Assembly (NCBI RefSeq): GCF_001909285.1
Contig: NZ_MRSV01000001.1
Span: forward strand, 2,374,556-2,438,555
Reading direction: 5' to 3'
Length of the DNA stretch: 64,000 nucleotides
Source of the DNA: Exiguobacterium profundum
Lineage (GTDB): Bacteria > Bacillota > Bacilli > Exiguobacteriales > Exiguobacteriaceae
Part shown: positions 1-8,759 of the stretch, piece by piece
Layout of the letters: each line of letters starts with the position of its first letter
Position numbering within the stretch: the stretch's first letter is position 1
Position numbers and translations under genes: made by a program
The notes under the pieces: model-generated
Told to the model about the DNA's origin: nothing
Databases searched by the model: none
What the model saw: the letters and a program-made list of their open reading frames with translations, nothing else

Positions 1-338
1 CCGTAAATCGCAAAGGTGAAAACGAGAATCATAAACGTGAACGTAATGGTGACGGAGAAGAAGTTCTCACCTATATATTTTAACACGAAGCTGGCTAAGA
101 GAGGAATGAGTGAAAAAGTAAATACATAGATTCCAATCAGGTCGGTGTAGACGATATCATACAGCAGTCCGAATACAAGCCCAAACCCGAGTGCCGTCTC
201 CCATCGACCGTACAGACTGACAAACATCAACCCGATCAACGTCAACAAAAGAAACGGCGTGGCGTAGTGCCAAGAAAAAATCGATGCCCATGTTCCTTCA
301 ATAAGAAAAAGGAGGAACAGGGCGATGAACACTTTCAT
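1..338 (-). CDS. mreD: Rod shape-determining protein MreD (partial, N-terminal part)
   Basis: The 112 complete codons visible give a very hydrophobic protein starting MKVFIALFLLFLIEG, with several membrane helices and the motif GLLYDIVYTDLIGIY typical of MreD. MreD is an integral membrane part of the elongasome that works with MreB and MreC in lateral wall synthesis. The family is about 165-175 residues, so roughly a third lies beyond the window edge. The start is the ATG at 336-338, one base after the mreC stop, with mreC reading into it; this is the third gene of the mreBCD operon. Confidence 0.9.
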   Translation of the reverse strand, partial: MKVFIALFLLFLIEGTWASIFSWHYATPFLLLTLIGLMFVSLYGRWETALGFGLVFGLLYDIVYTDLIGIYVFTFSLIPLLASFVLKYIGENFFSVTITFTFMILVFTFAIY

Positions 339-339
339 G

Positions 340-1230
340 TTACTCACCCGCTGCTCCTCCTTCCTCGGGACCCGTTAAAAACGGTTCGTCTAGTGTCCGA
401 TCAATCACGTACATTTGTGAGAACTCATTGAAGTCGGCCTCCGGTTTAATCCGGGCGACTTGTGAGACGCCATATTCATCCGTCTCGATCGATTCGATCG
501 TACCGATGACGAGTCCAGCCGGATAACGTCCACCGAGTCCGGACGTCGATACGATTTCTCCTTCTTTCAGCTTGACGCTATTCGATACTTTCGTGAAGAA
601 CAATTCATTCGTCTCCGTGTCGAATCCGTCAACCGTCCCATACGTCGGTTTGCCGTCCGCATCTTTGACCACTGCCGAGACGTTGTTCGTCCGGTTGTTG
701 TCGCTGAGCAGTTGAACTTGCGACGTATAGGCACTCGTCTGAATGACACGACCGACCATCCCGCTCGCTGCGGTCACGGCCATGCCCTTTTCAACGCCGC
801 GTTCTGAACCGACGTTGATGGTGACGTAGCGTTGCCAATCGTTCGGTGTCCGACCGATGACCTCCGCCGGAATGAGGTCGAAGTCACGTAACGACTCGTC
901 TCTTGCTTCGACCATCTTTCGAAGCTCCTCATTCTCACGGCGCAAATCATCCGCTTCAACCGATACCTCGGCGTACTTCGCCAAATGTTCTTTCAGCTGG
1001 CGGTTCTCTTCGTAGATATCGCGGACATCTGAGATGGACGAGACCGTTGAGTCCATCCACCCGATTGGTACCGCGAACACTCGCTGGAACGTGCCGACCA
1101 CATCACGCGTGACATCTTGGTACCAGGCTGATTCCGATCGTCCTCGAATCGAAACACCTAAAATGACGAAAAACAAGATCAGTACAATTAGCGTGATGAT
1201 GAGCTTTTTATTACGTACGAATCGGCTCAT
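340..1230 (-). CDS. mreC: Rod shape-determining protein MreC
   Basis: This 296-residue protein has a short basic cytoplasmic N-terminus, one membrane anchor (about residues 10-28), a coiled coil (about 70-105) and two beta-barrel domains with the family signatures VIGRTPNDWQRYVTIN, GVEKGMAV and GMVGRVI. MreC is the extracytoplasmic scaffold of the elongasome that contacts penicillin-binding proteins and RodA. The length is normal. It sits 13 bases after mreB and is followed almost directly by mreD, so the three are one transcript. The C-terminal tail (GPEEGGAAGE) is acidic and probably disordered. Confidence 0.96.
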   Translation of the reverse strand: MSRFVRNKKLIITLIVLILFFVILGVSIRGRSESAWYQDVTRDVVGTFQRVFAVPIGWMDSTVSSISDVRDIYEENRQLKEHLAKYAEVSVEADDLRRENEELRKMVEARDESLRDFDLIPAEVIGRTPNDWQRYVTINVGSERGVEKGMAVTAASGMVGRVIQTSAYTSQVQLLSDNNRTNNVSAVVKDADGKPTYGTVDGFDTETNELFFTKVSNSVKLKEGEIVSTSGLGGRYPAGLVIGTIESIETDEYGVSQVARIKPEADFNEFSQMYVIDRTLDEPFLTGPEEGGAAGE

Positions 1231-1243
1231 CGTGTCTCACCTC

Positions 1244-2281
1244 TCATCGACGTGACGAGATGCCTGATTTCGAACGGAGGACGTCCATCATTTCAAGAGA
1301 TTTTCCAGTCCCGACCGCTACGCAGTCGAGTGGCTCATCCGCAACGAGTGTCGGGATGTGTGTCTCGTCTGAGATCACGTCGTCCAAGTTTTTGAGGAGG
1401 GCGCCGCCGCCAGTCAAGACGATTCCGCGGTCCATAACGTCAGCCGCAAGTTCTGGAGGAGTTTGCTCAAGCGTTTGCTTGACCCCTGCTAAAATCGCTT
1501 CGACTGTATCAGAAAGAGCTTCACACACTTCTGCAGACGTGACTTCGATTTGTTTTGGAAGTCCTGTTACGAGGTCGCGACCACGGATTTCCATCTTCTC
1601 CGCTTCGTTCGATGCATCAATGCGCGCCGAACCGACTTCCATTTTGAGCGTCTCAGATGTACGCTCCCCGATCATGAGGTTGTACTTGTTCTTGATGTAA
1701 CGAATAATGGCATCATCCATTTCGTCACCACCGACACGAATCGATTGGCTTGTCACGATGCCGCCGAGTGAGATCACTGCGACTTCGGTCGTACCGCCAC
1801 CGATATCGACGACCATCGAGCCAGTCGGTTCCCAAACTGGGAGGCCTGCACCGATTGCTGCCGCGAACGGTTCTTCGATTGTGTATGCTTCACGAGCGCC
1901 TGCTTGTTTCGCAGCGTCTTCCACGGCACGTTTTTCAACAGACGTGATACCGCTTGGGACACAAATCATGACGTTCGTCTTCGATGAGAACAAACCGCCT
2001 TTTGATTTTTGAGCTTGCTCCATGAAGTATTTGATCATCGTCGCTGTCGTTTCGAAGTCAGCGATGACGCCGTCTTTCATCGGACGACGTGCAGAGACGT
2101 TCCCCGGAGTACGTCCAATCATATCTTTGGCCTGGTTACCAACGGCCTCAATTCTACCTGTATCTGTGCGGAACGCCACGACGGACGGTTCACGAACAAC
2201 AATTCCTTGACCCTTTACATAAACGAGCGTGTTAGCCGTTCCAAGGTCGATTCCGATCTCTCGGTTAAAACTACGAAACAT
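1244..2281 (-). CDS. mreB: Actin-like rod shape protein MreB
   Basis: The 345-residue product is a bacterial actin that forms curved membrane-associated filaments and positions the wall-elongation machinery. Visible motifs are phosphate-1 [14 protein letters not shown] near the N-terminus, phosphate-2 [14 protein letters not shown] around residues 157-170 and the adenosine motif [11 protein letters not shown] near 285. The start is the ATG at 2279-2281 ([10 protein letters not shown]), which has GAGGAG 7 bases upstream; an in-frame extension of 23 residues has no ribosome-binding site and lies in the promoter region. It leads the mreBCD operon, as in Bacillus. Confidence 0.97.
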   Translation of the reverse strand: MFRSFNREIGIDLGTANTLVYVKGQGIVVREPSVVAFRTDTGRIEAVGNQAKDMIGRTPGNVSARRPMKDGVIADFETTATMIKYFMEQAQKSKGGLFSSKTNVMICVPSGITSVEKRAVEDAAKQAGAREAYTIEEPFAAAIGAGLPVWEPTGSMVVDIGGGTTEVAVISLGGIVTSQSIRVGGDEMDDAIIRYIKNKYNLMIGERTSETLKMEVGSARIDASNEAEKMEIRGRDLVTGLPKQIEVTSAEVCEALSDTVEAILAGVKQTLEQTPPELAADVMDRGIVLTGGGALLKNLDDVISDETHIPTLVADEPLDCVAVGTGKSLEMMDVLRSKSGISSRR

Positions 2282-2315
2282 AGGTGTTGCTCCTCTCTTC
2301 ATTACACTATTTTTT

Positions 2316-2321
2316 ATTATA
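2316..2321 (-). promoter_or_regulatory. Candidate -10 element for mreBCD
   Basis: A consensus TATAAT lies 35 bases upstream of the mreB start. The matching -35 is weak (TTTTCA with a spacer near 16). It follows the terminator of the upstream gene, so mreB probably has its own promoter here. Confidence 0.5.
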
Positions 2322-2436
2322 ACGGAAAAATCATGTTTGAAAACGTTCATTCGATTACAGGTTATTTACAATAACCGCATCTCAGTCCTGTCTCACCGTC
2401 TATTAGTTTGCCTTCTTTTCGGCAAAAAGGCAAATC

Positions 2437-2464
2437 AAAAAAGCAGACGCAAGTGAGCGTCTGC
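2437..2464 (-). terminator. Rho-independent terminator
   Basis: An 8-bp GC-rich stem (GCAGACGC at 2443-2450 with GCGTCTGC at 2457-2464, 6-nt loop) is followed on the minus strand by six T. It ends the transcript of the membrane protein gene at 2480-2920. Confidence 0.85.
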
Positions 2465-2479
2465 CTAAGGAGAGAACGG

Positions 2480-2920
2480 TTACAATCCCGGTTGGAGCGG
2501 AAGCAGTAACATCGCGCCGTAAAAGAATACCGAGAAAATCAACACCGGCCGAAAGAAGCGGGATGGCTTGAGTCGGGTCGCTCCTGCCAAAAAGCTCGAT
2601 GTCGTCACGACGAAAATGTAAATTCCGATGTACATGAGTAGGAGGCGGACGAGTACCGTCCAGATGCCGAGTTGATCGAGTTCATTGAAAGAGAGCACGA
2701 TCATACCGAGATAAGCGATGAGCGATAGAACCCCTACGCTGACACCGACGAGCGGCGAGACGCGGTCGAGCCAGTGGTCCTGATCGAACCGCATAAATAG
2801 CGCTGTGCTCACAAATAAAAACAGGATGAACACAACGATAGAGAAGATGGTTGGTTCTAGATGTATGTAACTCACAAAAAGCGATAATCCGACCATCAGT
2901 ATCCAAATTATTTTTTCCAT
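2480..2920 (-). CDS. Membrane protein of unknown function
   Basis: This 146-residue protein is not recognised. It is almost entirely hydrophobic, with four to five predicted membrane helices (about residues 3-18, 24-42, 58-77, 88-106 and 125-142). A short charged loop, FDQDHWLDR, sits between helices two and three. The ATG is well supported by GAGGTG 5 bases upstream. It lies between a DUF2785 gene and mreB and ends at its own terminator. Neighbours give no functional hint. Confidence 0.75.
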   Translation of the reverse strand: MEKIIWILMVGLSLFVSYIHLEPTIFSIVVFILFLFVSTALFMRFDQDHWLDRVSPLVGVSVGVLSLIAYLGMIVLSFNELDQLGIWTVLVRLLLMYIGIYIFVVTTSSFLAGATRLKPSRFFRPVLIFSVFFYGAMLLLPLQPGL

Positions 2921-2989
2921 AAAAACACCTCATTTGTTTTCTAATCAACATCTTGATTCGATTAGAGAAAACTACTTTAATTGATCACA

Positions 2990-3823
2990 TCACAACTTTT
3001 TCAGTGTGACGAGAATAGATTGTTGGATCAGATCATGCCGCTGTTCTTCGTTTAAACGGACATATAGACTCTTCAAGAATGTTTTCACATTATGGACGAC
3101 GTACCAATATTTTTCCTCATCATCAAGATGTTGCTTACATCCTTCTAAGTGATGTGGAAGCTGCTCTACATAGCGATGAATGACTTCAGAATCCATCCCT
3201 CGTTCGAGTAAACGTAGGAGCAGATGGATGAGACGTTCGTCTTCATCATGCGCCAATACCTCAGAACGCATGATTTGATTGATAATGACGTGGAAGAGTT
3301 CCGGAAATGACGCTGGATCCAGTTTCGGATTTGCGATCAGTTCGTCCACCGCATCTGCCGCGTGGGCAATCGAATGGGCCCATCCCTTGCCATTCACATA
3401 ACCTCTTGTATCTCTCTCGAGCTGAAGATATCGAATCAAACCTTCTGCTGCCTTCCGGAATTGGTCTTCTGTCAAAAAGTCCTCTTCAACGTCTCGATGC
3501 AGAATCAAAGCCATCAATAGAGTCGTGAAAGCTCTCGTGAAGACAGCGTCCGACTGCGTTTCCTCAATTCTATGAAACAAAAGAGCATGCAAGGACGTCT
3601 CAAGGAGTTCACTCATCTTGTCGAAATCGATGTCTTTTTGTTCGATGATGAGGCGAAAGAACATCGTGTATATGAGTCGATCACGGAGTTCGCCGTCCGG
3701 TGACCCGATATGCTGAACCATGCTGGTGAGAATGGCTTCTTTGTTTTTTTCGTAATACGTCAAATCCCCATCTTTCATCATCTGAAGGGCTTCTTTTAAT
3801 TCGTTTTCCGACAGTACATTCAT
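2990..3823 (-). CDS. DUF2785 family protein
   Basis: The 277-residue soluble, all-helical protein carries the conserved stretch ERDTRGYVNGKGWAHSIAHA (near residues 137-156) followed by ADAVDELI, which I associate with the DUF2785 family of Firmicutes; its function is unknown. The histidines in GWAHSIAHA and the pattern of paired helices suggest a HEAT-like or TPR-like fold, which is inference only. The ribosome-binding site is weak (AGAAGAG). It is a single gene between two small membrane protein genes. Confidence 0.8.
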   Translation of the reverse strand: MNVLSENELKEALQMMKDGDLTYYEKNKEAILTSMVQHIGSPDGELRDRLIYTMFFRLIIEQKDIDFDKMSELLETSLHALLFHRIEETQSDAVFTRAFTTLLMALILHRDVEEDFLTEDQFRKAAEGLIRYLQLERDTRGYVNGKGWAHSIAHAADAVDELIANPKLDPASFPELFHVIINQIMRSEVLAHDEDERLIHLLLRLLERGMDSEVIHRYVEQLPHHLEGCKQHLDDEEKYWYVVHNVKTFLKSLYVRLNEEQRHDLIQQSILVTLKKL

Positions 3824-3895
3824 ATGCGTACACTGCTCTTCTCAATTTGATTCATCATCTACTCTTTAGCCAAATGACAGTTTAAATAGCGCTGT

Positions 3896-4093
3896 TCATT
3901 CAGACCTTTCATTCGGATGTTGTGATGATTCTTCTTCTCCGGAATAGATCATCCACAAACTCAACATCAAACAAATCAATCCGCCCAGACCAGTCGTGAT
4001 CAAAGACAATTGCTCACTAAAAAAGGATTTACTGACTGCTAAGAAAAGAAGAAACCCCCATCCGATCACATTCCATATCGTAATACGCGACAA
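3896..4093 (-). CDS. Small two-helix membrane protein
   Basis: The predicted 65-residue protein has two membrane helices (about residues 6-22 and 28-50) and a short charged tail. The start chosen is TTG at 4091-4093 because GGGAGGT lies 8 bases upstream. A longer in-frame reading begins at 4168 (adding 25 residues) but has no ribosome-binding site. The function is unknown; it resembles the many small conserved membrane proteins of Bacillales. Confidence 0.55.
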   Translation of the reverse strand: MSRITIWNVIGWGFLLFLAVSKSFFSEQLSLITTGLGGLICLMLSLWMIYSGEEESSQHPNERSE

Positions 4094-4217
4094 ATTAGAC
4101 ACCTCCCGTGCGCAAAGTAATTCATAATCATTTCTGCTCTCTTCGAATTTTACATCTCCACTTATCATTTTCCAACTATATCCAAAATTTAATGAGGTAC
4201 CAGTTCTCTCGTAAACA

Positions 4218-4244
4218 CAAAAAAGCAGACATCACGATGCCTGC
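4218..4244 (-). terminator. Terminator after radC
   Basis: An 8-bp stem (4225-4232 with 4237-4244, one G-U pair, loop CGTG) followed by a T tract on the minus strand, 11 bases after the radC stop. Confidence 0.85.
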
Positions 4245-4254
4245 TCTCTACTCC

Positions 4255-4884
4255 TTACCCATTCATATATCCCCGCTGCTTCATGCTGACGTAATGGTCT
4301 TCCCCGATGATGACGTGGTCGAGACAAGCGATGCCGACGATATTGCCTGCTTCGACCAATCGTTCAGACACCTCGATGTCTTCCCGACTCGGGGTCGCGT
4401 CCCCGCTCGGATGATTGTGCACAGCGATAAAGCATGCCGCCGACAACTTGAGCGCCTCACGAAACACATCACGCGGGTGGACGATTGACGAGTTGAGCCC
4501 TCCGACGAAGAGTGTCTTCCGCGCAATCAGTTGGTTCTTCGTATTCAAATACAAACAGACGAAATGCTCCTGATTCAACAGTCTCAATTCATCTCGCAAC
4601 AACTCATAGGCGTCTTGCGGTGAACGAATCGTCGGCATACTTACTTTCGGTTCCTCGACGTATCGAATCCCAATTGTGAACGCGGCGAGGAGTTGCTCTG
4701 CCTTCTTCTTCGTCATCCCTTCGATTTTGCACAAATCGTGTACGGACGCTTGCGACAACGCCCGTAACGTCGGGTAGACGTCCGAGATACGACGAGCCGT
4801 CTCCATCGGGTCCGGTCCCCGTCCTCCGATTTGAAGCAATCTGGCGATGGCGGTCTCTACACTACGGTCAAGCACCATGGTCAT
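4255..4884 (-). CDS. radC: RadC family JAB-domain protein, N-terminally short
   Basis: The C-terminal MPN/JAB domain is clear: the metal-binding motif HNHPSGDATPSREDIEVSE plus GLNSSIVHPRDVFREAL. A helix-hairpin-helix like region (LCKIEGMTKKKAEQLLAA) precedes it. RadC proteins were once linked to DNA repair but their biochemical role is unresolved. The usual N-terminal block with ERPREKLL and LSxAELLAILLRTGT is missing or reduced to ARLLQIGGRG, so about 25 residues are absent. Starts at 4884 (AGGTG, spacing 5) or 4878 (GAAGGA, spacing 6) are good; a GTG at 4908 would overlap the maf stop. Translational coupling to maf is likely. Confidence 0.88.
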   Translation of the reverse strand: MTMVLDRSVETAIARLLQIGGRGPDPMETARRISDVYPTLRALSQASVHDLCKIEGMTKKKAEQLLAAFTIGIRYVEEPKVSMPTIRSPQDAYELLRDELRLLNQEHFVCLYLNTKNQLIARKTLFVGGLNSSIVHPRDVFREALKLSAACFIAVHNHPSGDATPSREDIEVSERLVEAGNIVGIACLDHVIIGEDHYVSMKQRGYMNG

Positions 4885-4904
4885 TCCTTCACCTACTTTC
4901 AAGT

Positions 4905-5489
4905 TCACAGGAAGCGAGGCGTCACCCCATGCTGGTCGAGCGTCTTGACGAGCGGATGGATCGGCAATCCAACGACATTATAAAAATCCCCTTCGATTCC
5001 TTCGACGAAGAGACCACCCGATCCTTGGATCCCATACGCACCCGCCTTATCGTAGGGCTCTGTCGAATCCAAATAATCCGCTAGCCAGGTTTCAGGAATC
5101 TCAGCGAACGTCACACGCGTCGTCGTGACGAACAAATCTTGGGACTTACCGATGATGCTCACACCCGTCAGCACTTCATGGGTCGAACCGGATAATCGTT
5201 CAAGCATCCGTTTCGCATCCTCCCGGTCTGTCGGTTTCTCTAAAATGATGCCGTTTAAGACGACGACCGTGTCCGCGCCGATGACGATGGCATCACGGTG
5301 ATGCCTTGCTACGTCCATCGCTTTCTCACGTGCCAGACGAGCCACGTAATCACTCGGTGTCTCCCGACCGTCCGTCCCTTCCGTCAAGGTAGATGGGATG
5401 ACCTCATGTTTGATTCCTGCTTTCGTCAATAGCTCGGTACGTCGCGGTGACATCGAGGCGAGAATGACACGCTTCTGTGTTGAATTCAT
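4905..5489 (-). CDS. maf: Maf-like nucleoside triphosphate pyrophosphatase
   Basis: The 194-residue protein shows the Maf signatures LASMSPRRTELL (phosphate-binding loop at the N-terminus), GADTVVVL, LEKPTDREDAKRML, EPYDKAGAYGIQG and GDFYNVVGLPI. Maf/YhdE enzymes hydrolyse modified or non-canonical nucleotides such as dTTP, UTP and their derivatives, acting as house-cleaning enzymes and affecting septation. The ATG at 5487-5489 has GAAGGAG 8 bases upstream; an extension of 30 residues upstream lacks the conserved fold. It forms an operon with radC, as in Bacillus. Confidence 0.95.
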   Translation of the reverse strand: MNSTQKRVILASMSPRRTELLTKAGIKHEVIPSTLTEGTDGRETPSDYVARLAREKAMDVARHHRDAIVIGADTVVVLNGIILEKPTDREDAKRMLERLSGSTHEVLTGVSIIGKSQDLFVTTTRVTFAEIPETWLADYLDSTEPYDKAGAYGIQGSGGLFVEGIEGDFYNVVGLPIHPLVKTLDQHGVTPRFL

Positions 5490-5591
5490 TGTATCGACTC
5501 CTTCTCTTCTTCCAAAACGGCGTTCCTTCCCGTTTCGGTCTTCACTGTTGATTGTAGGCAACGTGCCTCCTAAACACAATTACCCGCGACG

Positions 5592-5624
5592 AAAAACACG
5601 CCCCTTCAATTGCGAAGGGACGTG
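5592..5624 (-). terminator. Terminator of the pilus operon
   Basis: An 11-bp stem (5597-5607 with 5614-5624, one G-U pair) followed by five T on the minus strand, 6 bases after the pilO-like stop. It separates the pilus locus from maf-radC. Confidence 0.88.
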
Positions 5625-5629
5625 CCGAC

Positions 5630-6337
5630 TTATGGTGTCGTATAGTCGTATACCGGGATATCCTTTTGCTCAAACGCCGGTTCCGGAATGTATCGGTCTG
5701 GAACGAGTTGGTCGAGGTCCGGACGATAGAAGGCATCAAGCTCGACTGTAAACTCGAGCGACTGCACTTCTTCGACCGTATTCGGTCCCGTCTCGGCAGG
5801 TCCGGTAAATTGAACCGTCCGTAACACGTGAATCCGATTCATCGACTCGATCGACTCCAAGAAGGAGACGAGCGCTTCATACGTCTCTGCTTGCAAGTTG
5901 ACCGTTGAACGGACCGTAGAAGCGTTGACAGGTGCAACGTCCGTTGGTTCAGCCGGTTCATTCGTCGCACTCACATCAGCCGGATTGAACGGCTCGACCG
6001 TTTCCGGCACTTCTGACTCAGCCACAACGCCATCCGCAAATGCGATACTTGTCACATTGACACCCGCAAGAAGACTTGCCTGCGACAACGCCTCAACGAC
6101 CGTGTCGAGGGCAGGAACTGTTGGAACCCGTGTCTGAAGCGTCTGAGAGTCCGCTACATCAACGGCTTTTCCTTCTTGGCGCAATAACTCCAGTTTTGTT
6201 TGTTCGAGCGAGAGGTCGCGTTCAAGCGCTTCGACCTCTCCTTGTTTGACGTAATACGTATAGCCAAAGTAAGCCGGTGCGATGATTGCGGCAAGGAGGC
6301 AAATCGCAAATAACGCGTAGATTGTCGAACGTTTCAT
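5630..6337 (-). CDS. PilO-like type IV pilus inner-membrane assembly protein
   Basis: This 235-residue bitopic membrane protein has a short cytoplasmic tail, one membrane helix (about residues 8-30), a coiled-coil segment (about 32-58) and an extracytoplasmic domain containing a PilO-like pattern (LDTVVEALSQASLLAGVNV, then TVNLQAETYEALVSFLESI). PilO pairs with PilN to align the pilus assembly platform. A low-complexity insert rich in Pro, Thr and Glu (about residues 110-140) splits the domain. It overlaps the stop of the PilM-PilN gene by four bases, indicating coupled translation, and is the last gene before the operon terminator. Confidence 0.82.
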   Translation of the reverse strand: MKRSTIYALFAICLLAAIIAPAYFGYTYYVKQGEVEALERDLSLEQTKLELLRQEGKAVDVADSQTLQTRVPTVPALDTVVEALSQASLLAGVNVTSIAFADGVVAESEVPETVEPFNPADVSATNEPAEPTDVAPVNASTVRSTVNLQAETYEALVSFLESIESMNRIHVLRTVQFTGPAETGPNTVEEVQSLEFTVELDAFYRPDLDQLVPDRYIPEPAFEQKDIPVYDYTTP

Positions 6338-7905
6338 TGACTCACCACCTCCTCATCCGTGTCCTCTTCCTCTGTCAACTCGTCTTCCACGTCTTGGAAC
6401 ATGAACGTAAACTCTCCGATATAGCGTGGAAGCGGATCTTCTTCTAATGAGTTTTCCTCTTCTTCTGCATCCACATCCGCTTTCAACTCCGTCGTCACAC
6501 CGAGGAGTTTGACGTCGAGGAACCGCTCATCGGTCATGAGCGAGCGCTGGAATGCGTTCAAGTCTTCTAACGTCTCGAATTGAGTTCGGACGCTCATGAT
6601 GGAGCCATCCGCGTAGTTATACGTCAAGACGTAACCAGTAGGCGGCAACTGCTCAGTCAACGCGCGCAGTGCTGGGACCGCATCCTTTTCCATGTCGGTC
6701 AACGCCGTCACGGTTTGGTCGAGCGAGAGCACTTGTTGCGCTTTCGAATTCACTTGTTCGGTTTGGTAAATTTGAACGAGCTGTAACTCTTCTTCGATTC
6801 GCGTCTGTTCTGCTTTTAGTTGGTCGACCTCATAGTACAAGTATCCGGCCGCCCCTCCTCCGAGAAGAAGGGCGACGAGACCTGTCACGATCGGCCAACG
6901 GAGTGTCACGTCCGTCGAATTGATGAAGTTCGTGTCACGATCGCGCTGAAGCGTCGCCATCCCAAGGAGTGGCAACATTTGATGCGATAGAGGTGTCCCG
7001 TGAGCGATGGCGAGCGGTTGCTCGACACGCGTCACCGAGACGAGGGACTCAGCCTGAATCATACGGACGAGATCATCGACTTCCGGAACAGTTCCAGAGA
7101 CGTATAACTCATCCATGGCCCGACCATCCGTCCGCAGCGAGTAACGATAGAAATCGAGGAAGCGAGCGAGTTCGTTCAACCAGTCATCCAACTGATTAGC
7201 CTTCATCTCATCTGTCCCATCATATGTATAGGTCACGACACCATCTTTCGTCCCGACTTGGTACGGGAGGTCCAGTTCAATCGAGCGGATGAAACGGATC
7301 TGCCCTTCCTCAAGGACGAGCAATTGATGTGAAAACGGCGTGATATGCCAGAGTAATGTCGATTGAAGCGGATCAATCTCCGATAAACGTATGACCCCAT
7401 TGGCGACCGCGACAGAACGTGGCGTGATCTTCTTCAACGCTAGACCACGCTTTTTCATGTACGCACGGAGCGACTTCGTCAATTCAATCGAAACGGCATG
7501 CAACATAACGTCCGTCTTGACCCCGTCTTCTCCTAACACTTCGTAGTCGAACGACACGTCATCGAACGGCAAGATGATCGAACTCCCGATTTCCATGAAG
7601 AGATAGCCACGAATCTCGTCCTTCGGAATCGAAGAAGGAATCTCGACTTTCCGTGACAACACTTCGGTCTCGTCCAATGCCACCGCACACGTCATCCCGC
7701 GTCGCACTTTCAACTTGCGACAGAGTTCATCGAAAACGAGACTGAACGCCGTCTCATCGAGAATCTTCCCTTCTCCATACGCATCTTTTGCTAACTGAAC
7801 CGAGGCGCTTCGCTTGAACACCCCTTGTTTGATGACGGCCCCGTGGATGCTGAGCGCATCAAACGAAAAATACGTGACCGTCCCTTTCTCTATCCCACGA
7901 CTCAT
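6334..7905 (-). CDS. PilM-PilN fusion, type IV pilus assembly
   Basis: The 523-residue protein combines two normally separate proteins. Residues about 1-330 are an actin-like PilM domain (FSFDALSIHGAVIKQGVFKR, SRKVEIPSSIPKDEIRGYL, EIGSSIILPFDDVSFDYEV). A membrane helix follows at about 345-365 and then a coiled coil and ferredoxin-like PilN domain (LRALTEQLPPTGYVLTYNY). In other bacteria PilM binds the cytoplasmic tail of PilN through an INLLP motif; here FINSTDV occupies that place and the link is covalent. The ATP-site glycine motifs of PilM look degenerate. The ATG has GGGGGAAA upstream. It lies between pilD and pilO. Confidence 0.82.
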   Translation of the reverse strand: MSRGIEKGTVTYFSFDALSIHGAVIKQGVFKRSASVQLAKDAYGEGKILDETAFSLVFDELCRKLKVRRGMTCAVALDETEVLSRKVEIPSSIPKDEIRGYLFMEIGSSIILPFDDVSFDYEVLGEDGVKTDVMLHAVSIELTKSLRAYMKKRGLALKKITPRSVAVANGVIRLSEIDPLQSTLLWHITPFSHQLLVLEEGQIRFIRSIELDLPYQVGTKDGVVTYTYDGTDEMKANQLDDWLNELARFLDFYRYSLRTDGRAMDELYVSGTVPEVDDLVRMIQAESLVSVTRVEQPLAIAHGTPLSHQMLPLLGMATLQRDRDTNFINSTDVTLRWPIVTGLVALLLGGGAAGYLYYEVDQLKAEQTRIEEELQLVQIYQTEQVNSKAQQVLSLDQTVTALTDMEKDAVPALRALTEQLPPTGYVLTYNYADGSIMSVRTQFETLEDLNAFQRSLMTDERFLDVKLLGVTTELKADVDAEEEENSLEEDPLPRYIGEFTFMFQDVEDELTEEEDTDEEVVSQ

Positions 7906-7917
7906 AATCGTTTCCCC

Positions 7918-8670
7918 CTACATCAACTCAAAATACCAATCAAAAAAACTTTCACTAAACCAAAACGTCAACATCGTCCCGAGCGCAATCGACGGGACAA
8001 ACGGAATCGGTTGCTTTCGCCCTATTTTTTTTGTGATCATCAACCCGATCCCGACAATTGCCCCAATCAAACTCGATAGAAACAAGGCAACTAGCACGTC
8101 ACGCGGACCGAGCACAAGACCAATCATAGTAAACAATTTGACGTCCCCTGCCCCAAGTCCCCCTTTTGACACGAAAAAGACGGTCGCTAGGAGCGAAAAT
8201 CCGAGCAACGCCCCTACAAGTGGCGTCCACCAAGATGCCCCTGTCAGATAGGTGAGGAGGAGTAATACCGGTGCCGTGAATTGCAAGATGACATTCGGCA
8301 CGAGCATCGTCGATAAATCAGACATCGCCAAAGCGAGTAAGGTCGACAAGAAAGCGAACGCGAGAAGCGTCGTCACACTAAATCCGTAGAGTGAAAAGCT
8401 ATAACCATATCCAATGGCTCCAAGTAATTCAAAGATCGGATACGTCGGCGCGATCCGCTCGCCACACCCATGACATCTGCCTCTTAAGGCGAGATAGCCA
8501 AAAATCGGGATGAGTTCCCACGGTGACAATTCGTGACCGCAAGACGGACATTGTGACCGCGGCGTTACGATCGATTGCTGACGTGGCACGCGGAGCCCGA
8601 CGACGTTGGTGAACGATGTGATGACCGCCCCGAGGACGATGCTATATAGGAATCCAATCGATTCAATCAA
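7918..8670 (-). CDS. Type IV prepilin peptidase (PilD/ComC)
   Basis: This 250-residue polytopic membrane protease cleaves the leader from type IV prepilins and N-methylates the new terminus. The cytoplasmic loop has the two zinc-type CxxC pairs CPSCGH and CHGCGE (residues about 41-72). The two catalytic aspartates lie in MSDLSTMLVPN and GGLGAGDVKLFTM. About eight membrane helices are predicted. The start is TTG at 8668-8670 with GGAGGG 8 bases upstream. It occupies the comC position of B. subtilis (between maf and folC) but here sits inside a full pilus operon. Confidence 0.95.
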   Translation of the reverse strand: MIESIGFLYSIVLGAVITSFTNVVGLRVPRQQSIVTPRSQCPSCGHELSPWELIPIFGYLALRGRCHGCGERIAPTYPIFELLGAIGYGYSFSLYGFSVTTLLAFAFLSTLLALAMSDLSTMLVPNVILQFTAPVLLLLTYLTGASWWTPLVGALLGFSLLATVFFVSKGGLGAGDVKLFTMIGLVLGPRDVLVALFLSSLIGAIVGIGLMITKKIGRKQPIPFVPSIALGTMLTFWFSESFFDWYFELM

Positions 8671-8700
8671 GGAAGGACCCTCCTTTTGTCAGTATATGCC

Positions 8701-8749
8701 AAAAATAGAAAACCGGCTAGGCTGAGCGAGTGCCCAGCGCCAGCCGGCA
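8701..8749 (-). terminator. Terminator between major pilin and prepilin peptidase
   Basis: A long imperfect GC-rich hairpin (outer arms CCGGCT at 8743-8748 with AGCCGG at 8713-8718 and inner GC-rich pairing) followed by TTTTCTATTTTT on the minus strand. Such a partial terminator after a pilin would give more pilin than downstream message. Confidence 0.72.
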
Positions 8750-8759
8750 TAAACAAATA

